64,000 bases of DNA, taken from Candidatus Competibacteraceae bacterium (lineage in GTDB: Bacteria; Pseudomonadota; Gammaproteobacteria; Competibacterales; Competibacteraceae). Numbering within the stretch: position 1 is the first letter of the stretch; every line of letters starts with the position of its first letter. The DNA is taken from contig RXIW01000003.1 in NCBI GenBank assembly GCA_003989065.1, positions 1 to 64,000 of the forward strand. Reading direction: 5' to 3'. A model generated the notes under the pieces. The model was not told the origin of the DNA. It saw only the letters and a list, made by a program, of their open reading frames with translations, and did no database searches. Below are positions 1 to 7,651 of the stretch, piece after piece. The translations under genes and the position numbers were made by a program.

Positions 1-67
1 AGCCATACCGCCGACCTTGGGGACGGCGATGATCGGGTATCGCGGCGAGAAAGGTCGGCAAGAGCAT
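1..67 (-). CDS. ISAs1-like transposase, N-terminal fragment (cut by window edge)
   Basis: The minus-strand frame begins with ATG at 67 and reads MLLPTFLAAIPDHRRPQG before leaving the window. The pattern of a hydrophobic start, then IPDHRRPQGRRY, matches the N-terminal domain of ISAs1-type DDE transposases, where a short helix is followed by a 'PD.R...GRR(H/Y)' segment. Only about 22 codons are visible, so the catalytic DDE residues cannot be checked and the element could be intact or degraded. It would catalyse cut-and-paste movement of the element. Confidence 0.45.
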   Translation of the reverse strand, partial: MLLPTFLAAIPDHRRPQGRRYG

Positions 68-131
68 CAGTGCATCCCATGATCTGAAAAATCCGTAGAA
101 TGCATCAGTTGAGAAGCATTGAACAGCCCTG
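1..131 (-). mobile_element. End of an ISAs1-like insertion sequence (continues off the left edge)
   Basis: The left edge holds the start of a transposase-like reading frame on the minus strand. About 64 bases outside its start codon, at 131, lies a candidate terminal inverted repeat; read inward it is CAGGGCTGTTCAATGCTTC. ISAs1-family elements commonly begin with CAGGG, and this spacing from terminus to transposase start is usual for small IS elements. The boundary at 131 falls at the 5' end of the AT-rich gene on the right. The other end, any target duplication and most of the transposase are outside the window, so the family call is an inference from a short N-terminus. Confidence 0.5.
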
Positions 132-635
132 ATTGAAGCATTAACTGTTGCAGATTCCAAGATCACTATTCCTGTTATTGGTGGGATTATTACTATCATC
201 GTTGGTCTAATAGCAAACCTATATACACAAAAACAAATCAAGTTACGTGAGATTGATGAAGCACATCGCTCCAAAAAAGTTGAAATATACAGCAATTTTT
301 TAGAAATCGTGCGCAGGATAATCTCCGGAAACAACAAAAACATTCCTATAAAACCTTTAAAAGAAGGTGAATTAATTTTACAAATGACAAAATTTAGGAC
401 AGAGATTATTTTATGGAGTAGTCCTAGTGTAATCAACGCATTCCGAAATTTTGAAAGTATAGCTGAAGAAAACACAGGTATAAAAATGCTATTACCAGCA
501 GTTGATCGCTTATATCGTGAGATGAGAAAAGATATTGGTCTTAGCAATAAAGGACTTCCACAAAATCAATTAGTTAAAATATACCTTAAAGATCCTTCTG
601 AACTTGATAGGGCACTTACAAATGTAGATCCCTAA
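132..635 (+). pseudogene. Small membrane-anchored protein of unknown function, 5' end probably lost to an IS
   Basis: The frame is open from 123 to the TAA at 633-635, but no ATG lies in it before the hydrophobic segment; the first GTG (309) would remove that segment. Read from 132, it gives a leader, one membrane helix (ITIPVIGGIITIIVGLIANL, at 162-221), then a basic stretch KQIKLREIDEAHRSKKVEIY and a soluble helical domain. This layout, a single N-terminal anchor with a 'K.REI.EAHR..K' juxtamembrane stretch, recurs in small uncharacterised bacterial proteins. The frame runs into the candidate IS end at 131, so the original start was probably replaced. Base composition is far more AT-rich than the rest of the window, which points to transfer. 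An alternative is a functional gene using ATT at 132 or CTG at 129. Confidence 0.5.
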
Positions 636-664
636 CAAAGCCATCAACGCAGACCGCGTTAAGT
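630..664 (+). repeat. attC-like sequence after the first accessory gene
   Basis: The stop codon TAA (633-635) is embedded in CCCTAAC, and 22 bases later comes GTTAAGT (658-664), which fits the integron core-site consensus GTTRRRY. The next gene's leader starts immediately after it. Stop codons inside the first attC box are common in gene cassettes. At 35 bases it is shorter than known attC sites, and the first box departs from RYYYAAC at one base, so this is at best a truncated or degenerate site. Confidence 0.3.
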
Positions 665-690
665 GGTAAAAAGGAGGAAGCTTCGACAAT

Positions 691-1290
691 ATGCGGAGAA
701 ACATCGTCCTAATCGACTTCGAGAGTGTTCAGCCGGACTCGATTGAAGCGCTGAACTACGAGCACTTCCACGTCTTGCTGTTCTGCGGCGCCAATCAATC
801 GAAAATTCCGTTCGAAATCGCAGCGACACTGCAAAAGCTCGGCCCGAGAGCTGAATATATAAAGATTACTGGTGTCGGACCGAATGCGCTCGACTTCCAT
901 ATCGCGTATTACATTGGGCGCCTAGCCGCGGAAGACCCAAGCACATTCTTCCACGTTGTATCACGGGACAAGGGTTTCGATCCTCTAATTCAGCACCTCA
1001 AGTCAAAGAAGGTCTTCGCTGTCCGCTCTGAATCGATTGCGGATATCCCCATAGTAAAAAATGGCGAAAAAAAGCCACCCACCGAAAGGGCGGAGGCGTT
1101 CATCGTTAAGCTCAAAGAACCGAAAGTCACTAGGCCCAGAACAGAAAAGACCATGGCTAGCGCGATAAAGACACACTTCCAGCCGAACGTGGACAAAGCC
1201 GAGGCGGCTCAAATTCTGAAGGCCATGATTGCAACAGGGTTCATTTCCGTCCAGGCCGGCAAGATCGTTTATGCCCAATCTGCCACCTAA
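691..1290 (+). CDS. NYN/PIN-like domain protein
   Basis: This 199-residue protein begins MRRNIVLIDFESVQPDSIEAL. The N-terminal strand with an acidic residue (IVLIDFES), the central LDFHIAYYIGRLA helix and the later VVSRDKGFDPLI match the PIN-like/NYN nuclease fold, whose conserved acidic residues bind metal and cleave RNA. Asp9, Glu11, the Asp of LDFH and the Asp of SRDKGFD are candidate ligands. The C-terminal third (from about residue 115) is Lys/Arg-rich and may bind nucleic acid. A strong ribosome-binding site, AAGGAGG (671-677), precedes the ATG. GC content is intermediate between the AT-rich upstream gene and the chromosomal background. It lies between two attC-like sequences, so it may be a gene-cassette payload. 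Its cellular role is unknown. Confidence 0.7.
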   Translation: MRRNIVLIDFESVQPDSIEALNYEHFHVLLFCGANQSKIPFEIAATLQKLGPRAEYIKITGVGPNALDFHIAYYIGRLAAEDPSTFFHVVSRDKGFDPLIQHLKSKKVFAVRSESIADIPIVKNGEKKPPTERAEAFIVKLKEPKVTRPRTEKTMASAIKTHFQPNVDKAEAAQILKAMIATGFISVQAGKIVYAQSAT

Positions 1291-1334
1291 CCAGCTGTTG
1301 GAGCGGACGCCTCCGCACCGCACGCTCGTTTGGT
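1285..1334 (+). repeat. attC-like sequence after the NYN gene (degenerate)
   Basis: ACCTAAC (1285-1291) fits the attC R'' box RYYYAAC and contains the gene's stop codon. It is followed by GTTGGAGCGGACGCC, which resembles the L'' side of many attC sites. The partner box would be GTTTGGT (1328-1334), one mismatch from the expected GTTAGGT, but the L' arm does not pair well. With the sequence at 630-664 this hints that two small genes came from an integron array. Weak evidence taken alone. Confidence 0.3.
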
Positions 1335-1418
1335 AGGCATCCGGATCGTCCCGCAGCAGGCCCTGCTTTAAAGCCGTCATATCCAGCTTGCACCGTCGAA
1401 CACCCGATGATAGCCACG

Positions 1419-1450
1419 AAAAAAAGGCCGTCGCAACCACGACGGCCTTT
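1419..1450 (-). terminator. Rho-independent terminator downstream of phaC
   Basis: A perfect 8-bp stem, GGCCGTCG (1426-1433) with CGACGGCC (1440-1447), closes a 6-base loop. On the minus strand it is followed by a run of seven T (1425-1419), so it ends phaC transcription about 65 bases after the stop codon. The plus strand has only a short TTT, so termination of the NYN gene would be weaker. Confidence 0.85.
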
Positions 1451-1515
1451 CTCGATCCTGCAGCGACCGGCGGTCGGAACGACCATCCGGTCTCATCGGC
1501 ATCACGCCGAGTGGA

Positions 1516-3333
1516 TCACTTCACCAGACGGGCCTTCACATAGGAACCCGGCGCGTCTTCGATCACCGGCAGCTTGCCGGTTCCCGGCACGCGGGCCGGC
1601 ACCTTCTCGCCGGAGTTCTTGCTCAGCCACTTGTACCAATCCGGCCACCACGAACCCTCGGTCTGCTTGGCATCCTTCAGCCACTCATCCGGATCGGCGA
1701 CCTGCTTGGTGTTGGTCCAGAAGAAATACTTGTTGGCGGCCGGCGGGTTGATCGGGCCGGCGATGTGACCGGAACCGCTCAGCACGAACCGCACCGGGCC
1801 ACTGAACAACCGGCTACCGGCATAATTGGACTTCCACGGGGCGATGTGATCTTCGATCGCCGACAGGAAATAGGTCGGCACCTTGACCTGGCTCAGATCG
1901 ATCGGCGTACCCAGCAGGGAAATGCCGCCCGGATCCTTCAGCCGGTTGTGCTGGTAGAAGTTGCGCAGGTAGAAGCTGTGCATCTTGGCCGGCATCCGGG
2001 TGGAATCCGAATTCCAGTACAGCAGGTCGAAGGGGAACGGGTCCTTGCCCAGCAGGTAGTTGCTGATGAAGAACGACCACATCAGATCGTTGGCGCGCAA
2101 CATGCTGAAGGTCGTCGCCATCTCGCTGCCGTCGAGGAAGCCCTTGGCAGCCATGCGCTTTTCCAGCGAGGCGATCTGCTCTTCCTCGATGAACACTTCC
2201 AACTCGCCCGGCTGGGCGAAATCCAGCATGGTGGTCAGATGGGTGCCGGAGGTGATGCGCGGCGTGCCCTTGGCAGCCAGATAGGCGTTGGTGATGGCAA
2301 GCAACGTGCCGCCCAAGCAGTAACCCAGCGCGTTGACTTCCGGTTCGCCGGTCGCCTGTTCGATCGCATCCAGCGCCGCCAGCGGACCATCCTTCAGGTA
2401 ATCTTCGAAGCCCTTCTCCGACATCTTCTCGTCGGGATTGATCCAGGACATCAGGAACACCGTGAAGCCCTGGTCGACCGCCCACTTGATCAGCGAGTTC
2501 TTGGGGCGCAGATCCATGATGTAGTACTTGTTGATCCACGGCGGGAAGATCAACAACGGCTTCTTGAACACCTCCGGGGTACTGGGATCGAACTGGAGGA
2601 GCTGCATCATCTCCGTCTGGAACACCACCTTGCCCGGAGTGGTGGCAACGTTCTTGCCCATCTCGAAGGCGCTGGGGTCGGTCATGCGAATGCTGAGCTT
2701 GCCTTTGCCACGCTCGAGATCATCGAGCATGTTCTTCAGGCCGTTGATCAGATTCTCGCCGCCGGATTCGATGGTGGCCCGCACCACTTCGGGATTGGTC
2801 AGCGCGAAGTTGCTAGGCGACAGCGCATCGACGAACTGGCGGGTATAGAACTGGAGTTTCTTCTTGGTCTTGTCGTCGAAACCTTCGACGTTGGCAACCA
2901 TGTCCTGTAGCCAGCCGGACGTCAGCAGATAGGACTGCTTGATCAGCGAGAACAGGGCGTTGTCCTTCCAGTCGTCGTGCTTGAAGCGCTTGTCGCTCTT
3001 CGGCTCGCGCACCACCGCTTCCAGCGGCTGACCGCTGAACAACGCCGGCAGGGATTTCTGCCACAATTCCAGATAGTTCTGCCACAGGGCCATCTGCGCC
3101 TGCGCCAGTTTGGTCGGATCGCTCATGATCTTCTGGGACAAATCCATGAAGGCTTTGCCCAGCACCATGGTGTCCTGCAGATCGTACATGCCGTCGTTTT
3201 TCTGGCGATTCAGGAATTCCTTGACGATCACCTGACTCTTTTCGGCGACATGGCTGAACAGCTGAGCCATTTGTACCGGATCGGGCATCTTCACGTCAGG
3301 CAGTTTGGCTTCGGTACTGGTTTTTTCGGCCAT
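1516..3333 (-). CDS. phaC: Class I poly(3-hydroxyalkanoate) synthase
   Basis: PhaC polymerises (R)-3-hydroxyacyl-CoA into polyhydroxyalkanoate at the granule surface. The 605-residue protein has the class I layout: an N-terminal domain (about 1-200) then an alpha/beta hydrolase domain. The lipase-like box is GYCLGG with nucleophile Cys339; the catalytic Asp lies in SAIEDHIAPW and the His in GSGHIAGP. PPWINKYYIMDL and W-rich motifs typical of class I enzymes are present. The ATG at 3333 has SD GAGGA (3346-3342), 8 bases upstream. phaP lies just upstream on the same strand but has its own terminator, so phaC probably has its own promoter. The leader carries AACCACCA (3358-3351) next to the SD, complementary to the two sRNAs at 44.8-45.0 kb. 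No phaA or phaB is nearby. Confidence 0.97.
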   Translation of the reverse strand: MAEKTSTEAKLPDVKMPDPVQMAQLFSHVAEKSQVIVKEFLNRQKNDGMYDLQDTMVLGKAFMDLSQKIMSDPTKLAQAQMALWQNYLELWQKSLPALFSGQPLEAVVREPKSDKRFKHDDWKDNALFSLIKQSYLLTSGWLQDMVANVEGFDDKTKKKLQFYTRQFVDALSPSNFALTNPEVVRATIESGGENLINGLKNMLDDLERGKGKLSIRMTDPSAFEMGKNVATTPGKVVFQTEMMQLLQFDPSTPEVFKKPLLIFPPWINKYYIMDLRPKNSLIKWAVDQGFTVFLMSWINPDEKMSEKGFEDYLKDGPLAALDAIEQATGEPEVNALGYCLGGTLLAITNAYLAAKGTPRITSGTHLTTMLDFAQPGELEVFIEEEQIASLEKRMAAKGFLDGSEMATTFSMLRANDLMWSFFISNYLLGKDPFPFDLLYWNSDSTRMPAKMHSFYLRNFYQHNRLKDPGGISLLGTPIDLSQVKVPTYFLSAIEDHIAPWKSNYAGSRLFSGPVRFVLSGSGHIAGPINPPAANKYFFWTNTKQVADPDEWLKDAKQTEGSWWPDWYKWLSKNSGEKVPARVPGTGKLPVIEDAPGSYVKARLVK

Positions 3334-3341
3334 GCATTCAT

Positions 3342-3358
3342 TCCTCGTTATGGTGGTT
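3342..3358 (-). promoter_or_regulatory. phaC leader: SD plus predicted sRNA-pairing site
   Basis: The leader reads AACCACCAUAACGAGGA, ending in the SD GAGGA 8 bases before the phaC start codon. The upstream sRNA of the tandem pair contains UCCUCACUUUGGUGGUU (antisense of 44963-44979). This pairs with 14 of these 17 bases: 8 bp, a small internal loop, then 5 bp over the SD. The second sRNA pairs over 9 bp (UGGUGGUUC with GAACCACCA) plus four pairs, one of them G-U, at the SD. The pairing is read directly from sequence; the repression it implies is inference. Confidence 0.5.
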
Positions 3359-3418
3359 CGTTGGACTTATCGCCGTTATTTTAACTGATGTTGCATCTTT
3401 GGCGGCAGAGTATGCCCC

Positions 3419-3465
3419 AAAAATGACAGGACAGGTCAGCACGGAAACTCCGCGTTGACCTGTCC
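3419..3465 (-). terminator. Terminator downstream of phaP
   Basis: A long hairpin, 10 perfect pairs (GGACAGGTCA 3429-3438 with TGACCTGTCC 3456-3465) extended inward with one mismatch, is followed on the minus strand by TGTCATTTTT. It sits 36 bases after the phaP stop codon and separates phaP from phaC transcriptionally. Confidence 0.75.
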
Positions 3466-3500
3466 GTTCAATCATAGAGTGCTGTGAAGCGAGCGTCGCC

Positions 3501-3959
3501 TTACTTGGCGACCAGGGACTTGAGTTCCTGCAGGCTCTCGGTCACGCGCTTGTTGATGATGGCGAACGCTTCGGTGTTGGACTTGCTGACCATCTCAGCC
3601 AGTTCGCGCATGTTGGCCAGCGCCTGCTCGAACGCCTTGCGGACCAGTTCGGCCTGCTTGGTGGTCATGTCCTTCGGGTTGCCCGCGCTGGACAGCTCTT
3701 GGGCGACCGACGACACTTCGCTCATGGCCTGACTCAGAATCTCGGCTTGGCGCTGCGCCACCGCCTGCATCCCCTGTACCGCGGCCTGGTTGGCGGCAGT
3801 CAGCGCTTCGATATTCTTACGCTGCGCGGTCACGACGGCTTCCATGTCGAAACCGGGGATCTTGACGTCGCCCAGCATCTTGGTCATGTCGAACTTGGTC
3901 AGATCGAATTTGCTGAAGTCGAAGTTGGCGAACGGGTTGAAGGGGTTTGGGGTAGACAT
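3501..3959 (-). CDS. phaP: Phasin family protein
   Basis: Phasins coat PHA granules and control their number and size. The 152-residue protein opens with MSTPNPFNPFANFDFSKFDLTKFDMTKML, the Phe-rich N-terminus common to granule-associated phasins, then a long amphipathic helical region rich in Ala, Gln and Glu (EAVVTAQRKNIEALTAANQAAVQGMQAVAQRQ, split here only by description) ending in ESLQELKSLVAK. The start at 3959 is preferred to one 12 codons upstream because GGAG lies about 8 bases before it and the phasin consensus begins here. It lies upstream of phaC on the same strand, with a strong promoter and its own terminator, consistent with the much higher abundance of phasin than synthase. Confidence 0.9.
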   Translation of the reverse strand: MSTPNPFNPFANFDFSKFDLTKFDMTKMLGDVKIPGFDMEAVVTAQRKNIEALTAANQAAVQGMQAVAQRQAEILSQAMSEVSSVAQELSSAGNPKDMTTKQAELVRKAFEQALANMRELAEMVSKSNTEAFAIINKRVTESLQELKSLVAK

Positions 3960-4027
3960 CAGATATTCTCCACGTTTGGGAATTGATAGAGTCACTATTT
4001 ATTGTGCGATGCAGCATCAGTAAGGAT

Positions 4028-4056
4028 ATTTTGCATCGTGGAAAGCAAGGTGTCAA
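4028..4056 (-). promoter_or_regulatory. Sigma-70-like promoter for phaP
   Basis: On the minus strand a perfect -35 TTGACA (4056-4051) is separated by 17 bases from CAAAAT (4033-4028, four of six -10 matches). Transcription would start near 4021 and give a leader of about 60 bases before the phaP ATG. It lies just downstream of pepN. Confidence 0.6.
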
Positions 4057-4087
4057 CCAAAATTTTGCAGCGCAGCAATTTCTTTTT

Positions 4088-6745
4088 TCACTCCTCACGG
4101 CCCAAACTTTTGGCGGCGATCTCATAGACATCCGGCGACAAGGCCAGCGCCGCCAGAATGCGCTCAAGTTGATTCCGCATCCCCTGCTGGCGAGCGGAAT
4201 CGTACTGGCGCCACCGGGTAAAGGCCGCCATCAACCGCGCAGCAATCTGGGGATTGAACGCATCCAACTCCAGAATTCGGTCGGCCAGGAAAGTATAACC
4301 GCTGCCGTCGGCCGCATGAAAATACCGTGGGTTGGCTTGTGAGAATACCCCGATCAACGCCCGCACCTTGTTGGGATTGCGGAGCGTGAAGGATTCGTGC
4401 GTCATCAGCTGGCGCACCACCTCCAGGACACCGGGCAGGCGGGAAGCGGCCTGCAGACTCAACCACTTGTCCACCACCAACGCTTCATGCCGCCAGTGCT
4501 CGTAAAAAGCCGCCAAGGCAGCAACGCGTTCCGGTCCCTCGCAGTTGGCCAGTGGCGCCAGTGCACCGAGCTGGTCGGTCATGTTGCTGGCGCCATGAAA
4601 CTGCTCCAGGCACAGGGTGCGCGCTTCGGCGTCGTCGAGCTGCATCAGATAATCCAGACAGACGTTCTTGAGCGCGCGGCGCCCAATGGCAGCCGCGTCG
4701 ATGCAATAGCCGTCGCGCTCTCGCTCATGCAAGGTCCGGTAGGTCGCCAGTAGCGAGGGCCGCAGCCGCTCCGCCAGAGTCCGCTGTACGAAACGCCGCA
4801 TGGCGTGAATACCATCCACATCGACGACCTGCATCTGTTCAGCCAGATAGCCCTCGCTCGGCAAGGTCAGCACCAAGGCCAACAATGCCGGATCGGCATC
4901 GGCGGAATCCAGCGCTTGGCCGAAGGCGGCGCTGAAGGCATCGGGCAAGTCTCCCTCGCCACCCTGTCGATGCTGTTCGATCAGAGCCAGGATGGCGCGG
5001 ATCACCAGGGTTTGGCCGGCATCCCAGCGATTGAAGTCATCGCGATCGTGGGCCAGCCGAAACCGCAAGTCGGCGTCGCTCTCGGCGCTGTTCAACTTCA
5101 CCGGCGCGGAAAAATCGCGCAATAGCGACGGAATCGGCCGAACCGGCACCTCGACGAACTGGAAGGTGTGGGTCGCTTCGCGCAACTCCAGCACCCGGGT
5201 CGTCGCTCCCGGCCCATGCTCCCCTTCCAGTTGCAGCGGCAGATCGCAACCCTCGCCATCCAGCAAACCCAGCGCCAGCGGAATATGGAACGGTTCCTTG
5301 CGCGGCTGACCCGGCGTCGGCGGGCAGGACTGCTGGATCGTCAGGGCATAGCGACGCGTTGCCGGATCGTACTGGTCGCTCACGGTCAGTTCCGGGGTGC
5401 CGGCCTGATGATACCAGCGCTTGAACTGGCCAAGATCCGCGCCATTGGCGTCGGCCATGGCCGCCACGAAATCGTCGCAGGTCACCGCCTGGCCATCATG
5501 GCGTCGGAAATAGAGATCCATGCCGCGGCGAAAGCCGTCCCGGCCCAGCAGGGTCTGGATCATCCGGATGACCTCGGCCCCCTTGTTGTAGACGGTAACA
5601 GTGTAGAAATTGTTGATTTCGATGTAGGAGTCCGGGCGCACCGGATGCGCCATCGGCCCGGCGTCCTGCGGAAACTGGCTACTGCGCAGAATGCGCACGT
5701 CTTCGATGCGCTTGACGCCGCGCGAGCCCAGATCCGAGGTGAACTCCTGGTCACGGAACACCGTCAGCCCTTCCTTGAGGCTGAGCTGGAACCAATCGCG
5801 GCAGGTGACCCGATTGCCGGTCCAGTTGTGGAAATATTCATGGCCGATCACGCCCAGGATGCCCTGATAGTCGGCGTCGGTGGCGGTTTCCGGCTTGGCC
5901 AGCACATACTTGGTGTTGAAGACGTTAAGGCCCTTGTTCTCCATGGCCCCCATATTGAAATCGCCGACCGCCACGATCTGGTACAGGTCGAGATCGTATT
6001 CCAGGCCAAAACGCTCCTCGTCCCAGGCCATCGCTTTCCTGAGCGAGTCCATGGCGTGCTCGCACTGGTCGATGTTGTCCGGCTCGACATAGATGCGCAG
6101 CGTGACCTTACGCCCGGAGCGGGTGATGAAGTGATCTTCGATGTGGAGCAGATGGCCAGCGACCAGGGCGAACAGATAGGACGGCTTGGGGAATGGATCG
6201 TGCCACGCCATCCAGTGGCGGCCATCGTCCCATTCGCCGCTGGCGACCGGATTGCCGTTGGACAGCAACACCGGATAGCGGCTCTTTTCCGCCACCAGCG
6301 TGGTGGAAAAGACCGCCATCACATCGGGGCGGTCGAGAAAATAGGTGATCCGGCGGAAGCCCTCGGCTTCGCACTGGGTGCAGAAGTTGCCGCTGGACTG
6401 GTACAGCCCCTGCAGAGCGGTATTGTGTTGCGGATAAATGCGGGTGACGATTTCCAGATTGAAGAATGCCGGCGGATCGAACAAGGTCAGCTGGGTCGGG
6501 TCGAGGCGATAGCGATCGGCGGCCAGCGGCACGCCATCCAGATCCAGCGCGATCAGCTCCAGGTGCTGGCCATCCAGCTCCAGCGACGTTCCGACCGGCG
6601 TAGTCCCGGCCCGGACCACCCGCAAGCGGGAATGAACCAGGGTGCAGTCGTCGCCCAGCTCAAACCGCAGATCGACCGTCGGAATGAGATAGGCAGGCGG
6701 CGTGTAGTCCTTCAGATAAATGGTCTTGGGCGTATGAGTCGACAT
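4088..6745 (-). CDS. pepN: Aminopeptidase N (M1 family metallopeptidase)
   Basis: PepN is a cytosolic zinc aminopeptidase that removes N-terminal residues from peptides during protein turnover. The protein (885 residues from this start, close to E. coli PepN at 870) carries the exopeptidase motif GAMENKGLNVFN and the zinc site HEYFHNW followed by LKEGLTVFRDQEF, giving the HEXXH-X18-E ligand set. The N-terminal YLKDYTPPAYLIPTVDLRFEL matches the family start. I chose the ATG at 6745 because 13 residues then precede this motif as in relatives; an ATG at 6799 in the same frame would add 18 residues. The DUF3458-type C-terminal helical domain is complete. It appears to be monocistronic. Confidence 0.95.
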   Translation of the reverse strand: MSTHTPKTIYLKDYTPPAYLIPTVDLRFELGDDCTLVHSRLRVVRAGTTPVGTSLELDGQHLELIALDLDGVPLAADRYRLDPTQLTLFDPPAFFNLEIVTRIYPQHNTALQGLYQSSGNFCTQCEAEGFRRITYFLDRPDVMAVFSTTLVAEKSRYPVLLSNGNPVASGEWDDGRHWMAWHDPFPKPSYLFALVAGHLLHIEDHFITRSGRKVTLRIYVEPDNIDQCEHAMDSLRKAMAWDEERFGLEYDLDLYQIVAVGDFNMGAMENKGLNVFNTKYVLAKPETATDADYQGILGVIGHEYFHNWTGNRVTCRDWFQLSLKEGLTVFRDQEFTSDLGSRGVKRIEDVRILRSSQFPQDAGPMAHPVRPDSYIEINNFYTVTVYNKGAEVIRMIQTLLGRDGFRRGMDLYFRRHDGQAVTCDDFVAAMADANGADLGQFKRWYHQAGTPELTVSDQYDPATRRYALTIQQSCPPTPGQPRKEPFHIPLALGLLDGEGCDLPLQLEGEHGPGATTRVLELREATHTFQFVEVPVRPIPSLLRDFSAPVKLNSAESDADLRFRLAHDRDDFNRWDAGQTLVIRAILALIEQHRQGGEGDLPDAFSAAFGQALDSADADPALLALVLTLPSEGYLAEQMQVVDVDGIHAMRRFVQRTLAERLRPSLLATYRTLHERERDGYCIDAAAIGRRALKNVCLDYLMQLDDAEARTLCLEQFHGASNMTDQLGALAPLANCEGPERVAALAAFYEHWRHEALVVDKWLSLQAASRLPGVLEVVRQLMTHESFTLRNPNKVRALIGVFSQANPRYFHAADGSGYTFLADRILELDAFNPQIAARLMAAFTRWRQYDSARQQGMRNQLERILAALALSPDVYEIAAKSLGREE

Positions 6746-6949
6746 GGCAGTGGCCTGTTCACCGGTGGATGCACTGCGCGCCGACGCAGCGGCGGTCATC
6801 CTGGCAACCGGTTGGTGGAAGGAATTGCGCCATCGTCAGGACATGACAAGGGTATCCCGATCGATTGCGGATCTCGCAAATGGCAATACCGGATTGGACC
6901 CGCGTCCTGGCGATATCGCTCAACCATGGACCCGGCCCCATCCGGCACA

Positions 6950-7639
6950 TCAGGCATTGACTTCCTGCAGCACCGGTGCGGGACCGGCGGCGGCGCGACG
7001 CCGAGCGCGCGCATCGAGCAGATTCTTCAGCGCGATCAAACCACCCAGCCCCAGAAACGCGCCCGGCGGTAAGATCGCCAGCAGGAAACCGCGATAGTCG
7101 CTGACCAAATGCACGGTCAGCTGTTTACCGAACTCGCCGAACAGCAATTCCGCTTGGCCGAACAGGGTGCCCTGGCCGAGCAGTTCGCGCAGCGCGCCTA
7201 GCAACACCAGGGCTAGGGTGAAACCGAGCCCGGTCGCGAGACCATCCACTGCCGATTGGGCGACGCCGTGCTTGAAAGCGAAAGCCTCGGCCCGACCAAT
7301 CACACAGCAATTGGTCACGATCAGGGGAATGAAGATCCCCAACACCGTGTACAGCGCCGGCAGAAAGGCGTGCATCGCCAGCTCGACGGCGGTCACCACA
7401 CAGGCGATCACCATGACGAACACCGGGATTCGCACCTCCGGGCGCACCAGCTTGCGGATCAGCGAAACGGCCACGTTGGACAACAGCAACACCAAAGTCG
7501 TCGCCAGCCCCAACCCCAGCCCGTTGACCACCGAATTCGACACTGCCAGCAACGGACACAACCCCAGCAGGACCACAAAGCCGGTGTTCTGGGTCCACAC
7601 GCCGTTCTTGAGAATCTGCCGATAGCCGATTTCGCTCAT
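6950..7639 (-). CDS. rnfE: Ion-translocating electron transport complex subunit RnfE
   Basis: RnfE is one of the integral membrane subunits of the Rnf complex, which couples electron transfer between ferredoxin and NAD to Na+ or H+ movement. The 229-residue protein has six hydrophobic helices and the family features [20 protein letters not shown] and [19 protein letters not shown]; the cysteines in these two segments are the conserved pair thought to bind an intramembrane iron-sulfur centre with RnfA. It is the last gene of the rnfABCDGE operon, 12 bases after rnfG. The nth gene that often follows in gammaproteobacteria is absent; pepN follows instead. Confidence 0.95.
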   Translation of the reverse strand: MSEIGYRQILKNGVWTQNTGFVVLLGLCPLLAVSNSVVNGLGLGLATTLVLLLSNVAVSLIRKLVRPEVRIPVFVMVIACVVTAVELAMHAFLPALYTVLGIFIPLIVTNCCVIGRAEAFAFKHGVAQSAVDGLATGLGFTLALVLLGALRELLGQGTLFGQAELLFGEFGKQLTVHLVSDYRGFLLAILPPGAFLGLGGLIALKNLLDARARRRAAAGPAPVLQEVNA

Positions 7640-7651
7640 GACTGCCGCTCC

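Noticed and set aside
1765-2910. Long open frame of 381 codons antisense to phaC (and similar ones at 5168-7072, 8860-10878, 24552-25724, 25926-27416, 49430-51022 and 60497-62584)
   Set aside because: They mirror strongly conserved genes in GC-rich DNA, have no recognisable domains or ribosome-binding sites and show low-complexity His/Gln/Arg-rich translations. They are by-products of codon bias.
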